From the NCBI GenBank assembly GCA_012974475.1, contig JAAXQD010000057.1, positions 1-16,110 on the forward strand: a DNA stretch of 16,110 nucleotides, read 5' to 3'. Origin of the DNA: Desulfobacterales bacterium. Its GTDB lineage: Bacteria > Desulfobacterota > Desulfobacteria > Desulfobacterales > UBA11574. Positions 1 to 5,563 of the stretch are shown here, one piece after another; within the stretch, counting starts at the first letter, position 1, and each line of letters starts with the position of its first letter. A program made the position numbers and the translations under genes. The notes beneath the pieces were generated by a model, which did no database searches, was not told the DNA's origin, and worked only from the letters and a program-made list of their open reading frames with translations.

Positions 1-10
1 ACATACCACT

Positions 11-39
11 TTGTGGCATTATATTGAATATAGTATACT
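11..39 (+). promoter_or_regulatory. possible sigma70-type promoter
   Basis: TTGTGG at 11-16 and TATACT at 34-39 are separated by 17 bases, in a very AT-rich stretch upstream of the first small gene. A second TATAAT lies at 39-44. The sequence is so AT-rich that chance matches are likely, so this is only a candidate. Confidence 0.25.
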
Positions 40-71
40 ATAATTAAGTTAAATTAGCATTATATTTAACA

Positions 72-94
72 AAGCTCCGGAGCTTGTATTTTTT
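72..94 (+). terminator. short palindrome followed by T run
   Basis: AAGCTCCGGAGCTT (72-85) is a perfect 14 bp palindrome, followed after three bases by six T (89-94). It could end a transcript entering from the left or act as a leader hairpin for the gene at 115. The stem is only 5 bp once a loop is allowed, so termination would be weak. Confidence 0.35.
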
Positions 95-114
95 CAATCA
101 CAAGGAGGAATAAA

Positions 115-303
115 ATGAGAAAATATGAACTTTACCCTGCCTATAGCGACTTTTTTGAATACCATGGTAACGCTGAAATTCTACGGATCCGAAAACAATA
201 CGGAACGATAATTAGGAAGGATTGGCTTGTTTTTAATTCTCCAGATGAGGCCATGGATCACTTCAACACTAAATGTGGTGAATACATTGGTTATTATCAT
301 TAG
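115..303 (+). CDS. small hypothetical protein (62 aa)
   Basis: Unrecognised 62-residue soluble protein. The start is well supported: an AAGGAGG-like ribosome site (102-108) lies 6 bases before the ATG. The product is aromatic-rich (many Tyr and Phe) with no signal peptide, membrane span or metal motif. A central block of basic residues (RKQYG, IRKDW) is followed by an acidic segment containing SPDEAMDHF. It is first in a row of three small + strand genes that end at a clear terminator, so it is probably co-transcribed with the 30 aa membrane peptide and the HTH protein. No function is proposed. Strong translation signals and protein-like composition make it likely to be real. Confidence 0.7.
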   Translation: MRKYELYPAYSDFFEYHGNAEILRIRKQYGTIIRKDWLVFNSPDEAMDHFNTKCGEYIGYYH

Positions 304-320
304 ATAAAAGGGAAAAGGAT

Positions 321-413
321 ATGTTATTGTATATAGTTTCGGGTATTACATTTCTTTGCACAGTCGTTGTGCTTTACCTGTATTTAATGTCTGAATTGCC
401 AGACCTATTTTAG
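321..413 (+). CDS. 30-residue single-span membrane peptide
   Basis: Too short for normal gene calling. ATG at 321 follows AAAAGGAT immediately upstream, and the stop is TAG at 411-413. The product starts MLLYIVSGITFLCTVVLLYL and ends in ELPDLF. Almost the whole chain is one hydrophobic helix of about 20 residues with a short acidic C-terminus, as in small membrane regulators. It begins 17 bases after the stop of the 62 aa gene and ends 10 bases before the HTH gene, so it fits neatly into the little operon. Function unknown. It could be a chance frame, but the ribosome site and placement argue for a real small protein. Confidence 0.5.
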   Translation: MLLYIVSGITFLCTVVVLYLYLMSELPDLF

Positions 414-423
414 GACTAAAAAA

Positions 424-618
424 ATGAACACAAACCACTTGAGAGAAATTAGAGAATCTTTAATGATAAGCAAGACCGAACTTGCCAGAAAGGCAAATAT
501 ATCATCAATTACCCTGACACGGATAGAGCAGGGGAAACCAAGCAGAATGAAAACAAAACGAAAAATCATTCTAGCTTTAGGGTTGAAAATTTCTGATAAA
601 AACAAAGTTTTTCATTAA
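424..618 (+). CDS. XRE-family helix-turn-helix protein (64 aa)
   Basis: Nearly the whole protein is one HTH_3/XRE DNA-binding domain. Residues about 5-54 read LREIRESLMISKTELARKA, then a recognition helix around SSITLTRIEQGK, then a basic helix ending KIILALG. The IEQG motif after the recognition helix is typical of this family. There is no oligomerisation or sensor domain, so it is either a minimal DNA-binding repressor or part of a complex. It lies 10 bases after the 30 aa peptide gene and is closed by a terminator at 654, making it the last gene of this unit. Small XRE proteins of this size are common in Desulfobacterota (general knowledge). The targets cannot be read from the sequence. 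Confidence 0.82.
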   Translation: MNTNHLREIRESLMISKTELARKANISSITLTRIEQGKPSRMKTKRKIILALGLKISDKNKVFH

Positions 619-653
619 AACAAAGAATATTGCCAATTTGTCAAAGAGCCTTG

Positions 654-685
654 CCCCTTCCAGTTATTTTGGCAGGGGTTTTTTT
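654..685 (+). terminator. Rho-independent terminator
   Basis: CCCCTTCC (654-661) pairs with GGCAGGGG (671-678) with one mismatch, the loop is 9 bases, and seven T follow (679-685). It ends the three-gene unit at 115-618. Confidence 0.8.
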
Positions 686-952
686 GCGTTTGCATTAAAA
701 GCCTGGATCATAAACCGGTAACTTGTTCGAGTAGATGTAGCCTCCCACCATTACTTTATTTAAAACGACCGTTTTTTGCTCTTTGTCTTTTGTCTGTTGG
801 CTTGTGAAACCGTTTGTCGGACATAGATTCTAAATCAATTGATGAACCTGCCTCTTCAAAACATCGGTTTTTGATAAAAAGAGATCCTCCGGACCATAAC
901 AAGCTCTGATTTCATCTTAATTTTTCCATAGTCAAATTGACTAAAATTGACT
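686..952. other. gene-free AT-rich spacer
   Basis: No reading frame with a ribosome site and plausible protein was found on either strand. Near its right end is AGTCAAATTGACT (930-942), a palindrome with a one-base centre. It is followed by a second AAATTGACT (944-952), so the 9-mer occurs twice in 19 bases right where the GC-rich island begins. This could be an operator or an element boundary, and neither is proven. Confidence 0.5.
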
Positions 953-1330
953 TACGGGTTCAGGCTTATACCCTCGTCGGAGATAAAGATCCTCCCCCTT
1001 GGATGCCCTGGCCCTTCTATAATTTGCAAGATTTGACCAAGGATTCCACCCTCTCATCCCACCCCTTGCCGGCACCTTATACCCCCTCTGGTCCGAACGG
1101 TGAGCAAGGGTCCAAAAGCCGAAGGTGACTACCCCCGAAGAAGGTGACAGGGTCCTGAAGGACCCCCAGATGTTCAACATGGACCCTAAAAATGAGGAGG
1201 GGTCCAAGGGTTGAAGGATCACCACAGGTTATAGGGCAACCCTGTTAATTTGGATCCCCAAGAAGGGTAACGCCCGGGTAATGCCCGGGACATGGTGAAG
1301 GGCCGAACACTTAAACAGGGAAGGAGCCTC
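953..1330. other. GC-rich hairpin-dense island, possible structured RNA or decayed element
   Basis: GC is about 54% here against about 27-30% in the 60-base rows directly flanking it. GGGTCC occurs at 1108, 1150 and 1200, and its complement GGACCC at 1160 and 1181. These form hairpins at 1150-1165 (6 bp stem, TGAA loop) and 1181-1205. CCCGGG is repeated at 1273 and 1284 around a TAATG loop. AGGG-CAA-CCCT forms a small hairpin at 1233-1243, and GAAGGTGAC occurs twice near 1120-1147. Reading frames exist on both strands (94 codons on the minus strand) but lack recognisable protein sequence. It may be a structured RNA, a relic of a mobile element, or a decayed gene. Confidence 0.35.
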
Positions 1331-1399
1331 AATGAGAATATGTGCACATGGTTGCATTAATAAAATCCATTTCTTGGCATCTGAAGCGATTTGTGTGAA

Positions 1400-1428
1400 T
1401 TGACATTTATCCTTAAATCTTATATGCT
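1400..1428 (+). promoter_or_regulatory. sigma70-type promoter
   Basis: TTGACA (1400-1405, consensus) and TATGCT (1423-1428) are separated by exactly 17 bases. This is the best promoter match in the window. It sits about 75 bases upstream of the 47 aa gene and probably drives the operon through 2981. Confidence 0.6.
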
Positions 1429-1502
1429 TTTGATATATTTGAATTTTAAGAATACATCAGGAAACTTCTCAAGGAGTGAGAAAAGGAAGGCAGGAAATAA
1501 CG

Positions 1503-1646
1503 ATGTCAAAACAATATCCAGAATGTCCACTGTATAATCACGCTAACTGTAAAGAGATAGATATCCAGAACGTTTGTGCTATTGTTCGGGAAGATAAGGC
1601 CTGTCTAAAAAACTGGCATAAGAATGTAAAGGAAGCCAAAGAGTAA
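1503..1646 (+). CDS. small Cys-rich protein (47 aa)
   Basis: ATG at 1503 follows a purine-rich stretch with AGGAA about 8 bases upstream. The product has four cysteines at residues 8, 16, 25 and 34, at intervals of 8, 9 and 9. The motifs are CPLYNHANC and, later, CAIVREDKAC, and the C-terminus is lysine-rich. Regular Cys spacing with a His after the first Cys suggests metal binding or disulfides. There is no signal peptide, so a cytoplasmic zinc or iron site is more likely (inference). I have the impression of similar unnamed short proteins in deltaproteobacteria but cannot name a family. It is first after the promoter at 1400 and 15 bases ahead of the next gene. It falls below the usual length cut-off. 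Confidence 0.65.
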   Translation: MSKQYPECPLYNHANCKEIDIQNVCAIVREDKACLKNWHKNVKEAKE

Positions 1647-1661
1647 GGTGGGGAGGATATT

Positions 1662-2132
1662 ATGCATAGGATCAAAGCTTTTCTCGTTGCACTGCCAATT
1701 ATGATGATATCCATAATTTCTTTTAATTGCAAGATTGTGCCAGCAGGGGATAGCAATTTTAACAACTATAGGGGATATGTCAGCACGGTTCAGGATATAT
1801 CATCTTCACCAGACTCGATCGAGATTAACAGCAAATTTGAAGGAAAGGGTGCGGGAAAAAAAGAAAAACACCCCGGGAATAAGCATTGGCGAAGAAAAAA
1901 AGGAAAATGTACTGGAAAAAGGTGTTGGAGAAACCAAAAAAGAGGATATAGTGGAAATAATTATTGGGGAACACGGATCGGATATCCTGATGAGAATATC
2001 ATCGTTGTCGTAGCCGAGGAAAATGAGGAAGAGGAGGGTGAAAAAGAAGCAAGGCGAGAAGAACAAAGAATGATAGAGGAAGAAACCAGAAAAGATCTGG
2101 AAAGGATAAAAAACGAAGATTGGTTTCGATAA
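1662..2132 (+). CDS. secreted charged protein of unknown function, possible internal frameshifts
   Basis: The 156-codon frame has ATG at 1662 after GGGGAGG. Residues 1-25 form a signal-peptide-like segment (MHRIKAFLVALPIMMISIIS), so the product is probably exported. Residues about 60-100 are very basic and Trp-rich. The C-terminal third is a Glu/Arg/Lys-rich likely coiled coil (EENEEEEGEKEARREEQR) ending NEDWFR. The middle is odd: three 39 bp repeats (1885-2001) change between copies as if read in another frame. There they give IGEEKKENVLEKG and VGETKKEDIVEII, with silent third-base and conservative changes. An A7 run (1856-1862) lies just upstream. The native protein may therefore have used frame shifts, or the sequence may carry two compensating indels. 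No known family is recognised. Confidence 0.55.
   Translation: MHRIKAFLVALPIMMISIISFNCKIVPAGDSNFNNYRGYVSTVQDISSSPDSIEINSKFEGKGAGKKEKHPGNKHWRRKKGKCTGKRCWRNQKRGYSGNNYWGTRIGYPDENIIVVVAEENEEEEGEKEARREEQRMIEEETRKDLERIKNEDWFR
1885..2001 (+). repeat. three imperfect 39 bp (13-codon) tandem repeats
   Basis: Units start at 1885 (ATTGGCGAA), 1924 (GTTGGAGAA) and 1963 (ATTGGGGAA). Units 1 and 2 are the most alike, and unit 3 diverges after its first three codons. A fourth, degenerate unit may precede them near 1849. The period is a multiple of three, so the repeat was shaped inside a coding sequence. Confidence 0.6.
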
Positions 2133-2182
2133 TCTGATTTTGAAATATTAACTACCAACTGAACAAGGGGAGGAAAACTGAA

Positions 2183-2566
2183 ATGAAGAAGCTAAAAAAG
2201 GATCTGGAAGCCATATTGAAAGCTCTCAATGGGTTAGCTCAGAAGGTTGAAAAGTTGCAGGAACAGATTGGCGAGGAGACCAAACCCACAAAGAAACCAA
2301 AAGCTAAAGCTGTGAAGAAAAAGGCTGTGAGGAAGGCTCCTAAAAAAAGAGTTGTTGTAAAGAAGACAGCACCCAAGAAGGCCGCCCCGGTAACTGCTGT
2401 TGATACAGTTTTTGGAATAATAAAAAATTCAAAGAAAGGTATTGGCACTACAGCCCTTATGGAAAAGACGGGTTATAATCAAAAGAAGATTGCCAATCTG
2501 GTTTTCAAGTTGAGGAAGCAGGGCAAGATTAAAAGTGTGGATAGGGGTGTTTATGTAAAGGCATGA
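2183..2566 (+). CDS. histone H1-like nucleoid protein with C-terminal winged helix
   Basis: The 127-residue protein has three parts. Residues 1-31 are a heptad-like coiled coil (LEAILKALNGLAQKVEKLQ) suited to dimerisation. Residues 32-72 are a disordered Lys/Ala/Pro tail with KKPKAKAVKKK-type repeats, as in eukaryotic H1 and bacterial H1 mimics. Residues 73-127 resemble a small winged helix (IGTTALMEKTGYNQKKIANLVFKLRKQGKIKSV) of the kind that reads DNA through a minor-groove wing. The predicted role is non-specific DNA binding and chromosome organisation. GGGGAGG lies about 10 bases before the ATG. It is the third gene of the 1503-2981 unit. The family is known from deltaproteobacteria, but the precise role is inferred. 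Confidence 0.8.
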   Translation: MKKLKKDLEAILKALNGLAQKVEKLQEQIGEETKPTKKPKAKAVKKKAVRKAPKKRVVVKKTAPKKAAPVTAVDTVFGIIKNSKKGIGTTALMEKTGYNQKKIANLVFKLRKQGKIKSVDRGVYVKA

Positions 2567-2579
2567 TGAAGGAGAAAAT

Positions 2580-2981
2580 ATGGTATCAGGAATAAAAGTC
2601 TATAAGGTTAAAGATTTTGTTCGTACAACCCAGACGGGAAATATTGATCTGAAACGATCAAAACAGCTTGTCAGAGAGCTTGTTAAGGTTGCCGGATCTC
2701 ATTCTGATCACAATATTCTGATTGATCTGAGAGAAACTACTGTCTCTGTGTCAAATATAGTAGACATATTGGAAGTAGCTCGTGAGTTTGGGAGCTCTGT
2801 ATCCTCTTTCAAAAATAAGATAGCCAACATTGTACCTGATGATCATGAACGCATGGTAATAGCCCATCGTTTTAAAGCCTGTATGGATATGCAGGGGTTT
2901 GAATGGGAAATTTTCACCGATTATGAAGGTGCAATTGAATGGCTCTCGGAGATAGAAAATATTGATCAAACACCCAGTTAG
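2580..2981 (+). CDS. SpoIIAA/STAS-like protein
   Basis: The 133-residue soluble protein begins 13 bases after the histone-like gene with AAGGAG just before the ATG, so it is probably translated from the same mRNA. Its pattern fits the SpoIIAA-like/STAS fold: N-terminal strand (IKVYKVKDFV), a helix, a buried strand (HNILIDLRET), a helix with SVSNIVDILEVAREFG, then an edge strand (NKIANIVPD) and a C-terminal helix (YEGAIEWLSE). STAS proteins act as phospho-switches, anti-anti-sigma factors or carriers. The LIDLR strand end is where STAS proteins often carry their phosphoserine, but no clear D-S motif is visible, so switching is uncertain. No membrane segment. Confidence 0.6.
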   Translation: MVSGIKVYKVKDFVRTTQTGNIDLKRSKQLVRELVKVAGSHSDHNILIDLRETTVSVSNIVDILEVAREFGSSVSSFKNKIANIVPDDHERMVIAHRFKACMDMQGFEWEIFTDYEGAIEWLSEIENIDQTPS

Positions 2982-3262
2982 CTCAATAGGCTTTGGTACT
3001 ATTTGATTTTTCTATCTCTTGAATGTTTTGGAATATACTTCTTTGTCACAAGTGTCTGGTATTGGGTCGTCACGTCAAAGGTATAAAATATCCGGTACAG
3101 AGGGAAGCCAAGTGCAAGAACTGGTTTTGAATAGTTATGTGGATATGATTCAAGGTTGATTTGGCAATGTTTGCAATCGGGATTCACTTGACTTGAGAAC
3201 CATCCATTATGATGTCTAATATATTCACGAAGTTTTGTTAAATCTTTATTTAGGTAAATACA

Positions 3263-4213
3263 ATGCACATACAGAGCCTTCACAAATGGACTCATAGCCA
3301 CAACTTTAATGTTGATGATGGACATGCCGAACGAAATACAAGGCGAGTTATACTCTTAACTGTATTTATGATGGTAATAGAGATTTCTGCTGGCTATTTA
3401 TTTGGCTCCATGGCCTTATTAGCCGATGGATGGCATATGGGAACTCATGCCGTGGCACTCGGCATTGCAGCTTTTGCATATTATTATGCACGTCTTAACT
3501 CAGATAATCCCAACTACAGTTTCGGCACTGGCAAGGTGGGGGTTCTGGGTGGCTTTGCAAGTGCTGTTGTATTAGCAATCGTGGCATTGCTTATGGGAAT
3601 AGAGTCAATAGAACGGTTAATCTCTCCAAAACAGATTCATTTCAATGAAGCCATCGCAGTTGCAGTAATAGGCTTGATTGTAAATATAATCAGTGCTCTT
3701 TTGCTTCAAGACAGGCATCACCATTCCGAGGGGCATAATTCAGACAAAATACACCAAGATCATAATTTAAAAGCTGCGTACTTACATGTTATGGCAGATG
3801 CACTGACTTCTTTATTAGCTATCATTGCTTTGTTTACAGGTAAAATGTTCGGCTGGATATGGATGGATCCGATTATGGGAATTGTTGGTGCATTGCTTAT
3901 TACCAGATGGTCTTACAGACTTTTAATCGATACGGGGAAAATATTATTAGATAGAGATATAAACCAAGAAGCTGTAGCAGAAATACAGGCAAAAATAGAG
4001 TCAGATTCAGATAATAAAGTGTCTGATATCCATGTTTGGCGTGTTGGTTCTTATCACTTATCAGCAATAATATCAATCGTAACACACTATCCAAAGCCAC
4101 CTGAATATTACAAAACTTTATTGGCAGATTACGAAGAACTTGTGCATGTTACAGTAGAAGTGATCAAATGTGATGATGAAGCATGTGTATTACAGCCAGA
4201 ACCAGCTATTTAA
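3263..4213 (+). CDS. dmeF: cation diffusion facilitator, DmeF-type Co(II)/Ni(II) exporter
   Basis: The 316-residue inner-membrane metal/proton antiporter of the CDF family most resembles DmeF. The N-terminus (MHIQSLHKWTHSHNF) has the His/Trp pattern typical of DmeF and fixes the start. The ribosome site before it is poor. TM2 carries D55, H58 and H62 in ADGWHMGTHA, the DmeF variant of the CDF metal site, and TM5 carries H175 and D179 (HVMADA), the canonical HxxxD half. A His-rich loop (152-167, RHHHSEGHN) joins TM4 and TM5. The C-terminal cytoplasmic metallochaperone-like domain holds DIHVW (255-259). Usual length for the family. The upstream 281 bp hold no gene, and no DmeR/FrmR-type repressor is adjacent, unlike in many dmeF loci. 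Three small genes follow closely. Confidence 0.88.
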   Translation: MHIQSLHKWTHSHNFNVDDGHAERNTRRVILLTVFMMVIEISAGYLFGSMALLADGWHMGTHAVALGIAAFAYYYARLNSDNPNYSFGTGKVGVLGGFASAVVLAIVALLMGIESIERLISPKQIHFNEAIAVAVIGLIVNIISALLLQDRHHHSEGHNSDKIHQDHNLKAAYLHVMADALTSLLAIIALFTGKMFGWIWMDPIMGIVGALLITRWSYRLLIDTGKILLDRDINQEAVAEIQAKIESDSDNKVSDIHVWRVGSYHLSAIISIVTHYPKPPEYYKTLLADYEELVHVTVEVIKCDDEACVLQPEPAI

Positions 4214-4235
4214 AATGTCCCGAAGGAAAATTAAC

Positions 4236-4427
4236 ATGAAAAAAAAACCGAAACCCGAGACAGCCAAAACTAAACCGATAAACATCATGCTTCCTGAAGA
4301 ATTGATGGAAAGGATACAGGCCCTTTGTGATGAAAGAGGTATGACTATTCAGGATTTTGTGACCGATGCTATAATAGAAAAATTACAGCTTGCTCACAAA
4401 GAAAGAAGAAAAAAAGTCAGACTGTAG
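4236..4427 (+). CDS. ribbon-helix-helix (CopG/Arc-type) protein (63 aa)
   Basis: A GAAGGA ribosome site (4222-4227) lies 8 bases before ATG 4236, so I prefer this start over upstream in-frame ATGs that fall inside dmeF. A basic N-terminal tail (MKKKPKPETAKTK) precedes a ribbon strand (KPINIMLPEE) and two helices (LMERIQALCDERG and TIQDFVTDAIIEKL), the order of the RHH fold. A basic tail ends it. RHH proteins bind DNA as dimers or tetramers and often repress their own operon. The gene starts 22 bases after dmeF, and the next begins 9 bases downstream. It could be the local regulator, but nothing shows that it responds to metal. Confidence 0.72.
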   Translation: MKKKPKPETAKTKPINIMLPEELMERIQALCDERGMTIQDFVTDAIIEKLQLAHKERRKKVRL

Positions 4428-4436
4428 AAGGAAGAA

Positions 4437-4613
4437 ATGAGCAAAATTTACAGCAAGGTGGGATATTGTAACTGTGGTTATGAAATCTGGATTGAGTTCC
4501 TCCCAAGTAGTTTTAAATGGATTTATAGATTCTTTGATATGGATCATAATGAAATAACGCAGTGTCCGGCTTGTGGTAATAAGATAACTGAAGATGATCT
4601 GGAGTCAATGTGA
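4437..4613 (+). CDS. small zinc-ribbon protein (58 aa)
   Basis: Below common length cut-offs. ATG at 4437 follows AGAAGGAAGA, and TGA is at 4611. Two Cys knuckles are visible: CNCG at residues 11-14 and CPACG at 43-47, about 30 residues apart, with aromatic strands between (YEIWIEFLPSSFKWIYRFF). This is the layout of a zinc ribbon, which in such small proteins usually serves nucleic-acid or protein binding. It sits between the RHH gene (9 bases) and the HTH gene (7 bases), so translation is probably coupled. The first knuckle has only one residue between its cysteines, which is unusual but seen in some ribbons. Function unknown. Confidence 0.68.
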   Translation: MSKIYSKVGYCNCGYEIWIEFLPSSFKWIYRFFDMDHNEITQCPACGNKITEDDLESM

Positions 4614-4620
4614 ACCGAAG

Positions 4621-4929
4621 ATGACCACTAAAGATCTTGATGACAAGCTGTTAAACGTGTTTAAAGACTGCCCCTACAAGGGGTTTCGCAAAAGAATGAA
4701 TAAAACACAAAGTCAGATGGCTCAACTGCTGGGTGTATCCGTCAAGGCGGTACACAGCTACGAACAGGGCTGGCGAAATATACCTGCCCATGTGGAGAGG
4801 CAGATGTTTTTCCTGATTTCCAATATGGATTGTGGCAATCAGGCGGTTGTAAAATGCAATTCCTCTCAAACTCCAATAGTTGGACCTAAGGCGAAATCGA
4901 TCGCCTTTGATATCTCACTGGAGGAGTAA
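4621..4929 (+). CDS. XRE-type HTH protein with atypical tail
   Basis: The frame is open from 4594, but ATG 4621 is preferred. It clears the zinc-ribbon stop by 7 bases and gives a sensible N-terminus (MTTKDLDDKLLN). Residues about 20-65 form a helix-turn-helix (MNKTQSQMAQLLGVSVKAVHSYEQGW) followed by HVERQMFFLIS. I recall relatives in Desulfobacterota continuing into a Cys-rich C-terminal segment. Here only DCGNQAVVKC remains, and from residue 82 the frame runs antisense to the end of the receiver gene. The tail therefore looks truncated and replaced by read-through of the converging gene. The DNA-binding domain itself is intact. The ribosome site is weak, consistent with coupling to the upstream gene. 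Confidence 0.68.
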   Translation: MTTKDLDDKLLNVFKDCPYKGFRKRMNKTQSQMAQLLGVSVKAVHSYEQGWRNIPAHVERQMFFLISNMDCGNQAVVKCNSSQTPIVGPKAKSIAFDISLEE

Positions 4930-5270
4930 GGCTTAGCAACAAGCTGATCCCCGCTTTGCAGGAGCCCACCTAATTCTTTTTCTTCCTTCTTGGTTATAAT
5001 AGAGGATGCAAAGATTACGGGGATACCCTCAGTAGAGGGATTCTCTTTTAAACGTTGTCGAACTTCTCCCCCATCTATCCCGGGCATCATAATGTCACTC
5101 ATAACAAGCTCCGGCCTGTGCTTCTCTGCCAGTTGGACGCCCTCCATGCCACTGCTGGCTCTGATAATATTTTGAAAACCCAGCTGATTTAGGATGGATT
5201 CCAGAATATCCAAATCAATCTCAGCGTCGTCGATGATAAGAATTTTCAAAGTTTCTTTCTCATTTTCCAT
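4866..5270 (-). CDS. single-domain response regulator (CheY-like receiver)
   Basis: The 134-residue protein is one receiver domain. The acidic pair is D14-D15 (ILIIDDAE), the phospho-acceptor D59 (SDIMMPGIDG), the Ser/Thr switch position S89 (FASSII) and the invariant lysine K113 (AKPYS), all present. The start at 5270 is chosen because GGGAG lies 8 bases upstream. A longer frame from 5306 has no such site. With no output domain it must act by protein contact or as a phosphate sink in a relay. It lies 293 bases downstream of the REC-HD-GYP-REC gene on the same strand, so it may have its own promoter. Its 3' end overlaps the + strand HTH gene by 64 bases. Confidence 0.88.
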   Translation of the reverse strand: MENEKETLKILIIDDAEIDLDILESILNQLGFQNIIRASSGMEGVQLAEKHRPELVMSDIMMPGIDGGEVRQRLKENPSTEGIPVIFASSIITKKEEKELGGLLQSGDQLVAKPYSSSEISKAIDFALGPTIGV

Positions 5271-5563
5271 AACTTTCTCCCTTTTGAACTGCCAAAGTGA
5301 ACGCATCCCCCGTGGCTCGCCCAGTTAAATTCTCATTCGACCTTAATACAGATATCGTATAATTCCCAGTAAAAATCAAAAAAGCAAAACCCCCAAAAAG
5401 GGATTTATCCTCATTGGAAAACGATATCACAAAACTTTCAAAGCTCTGATATTTACATTTTTATAAGAGCAAATATAGCAACTATTTTGTTCATTTTTAT
5501 TCTTAGAGCCTGACAAAGATGAACCGGGGAAAAATTGTCAAATCACCTTCATCTTCTTTTTTA

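Noticed and set aside
941..1225. 94-codon minus-strand frame and 63-codon plus-strand frame in the GC-rich island
   Set aside because: Open only because the local GC-rich sequence has few stops on that strand. Composition is Pro/Arg/Trp-rich without motif, and the frames cross obvious hairpins.
2999..3325. 108-codon minus-strand frame with a CxxC motif
   Set aside because: It overlaps the well-supported start of dmeF by 63 bases, has no clear ribosome site, and resembles no protein I know. It remains a weak possibility for a decayed gene.
4170..4235. Upstream ATG starts of the RHH gene
   Set aside because: They lie inside or at the end of dmeF without a ribosome site. ATG 4236 follows GAAGGA at the right distance.
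5511..5540. TGACAA/TTGTCA inverted repeat downstream of the HD-GYP gene
   Set aside because: The 6 bp arms have an 18-base loop and no T run, too weak to call a terminator.
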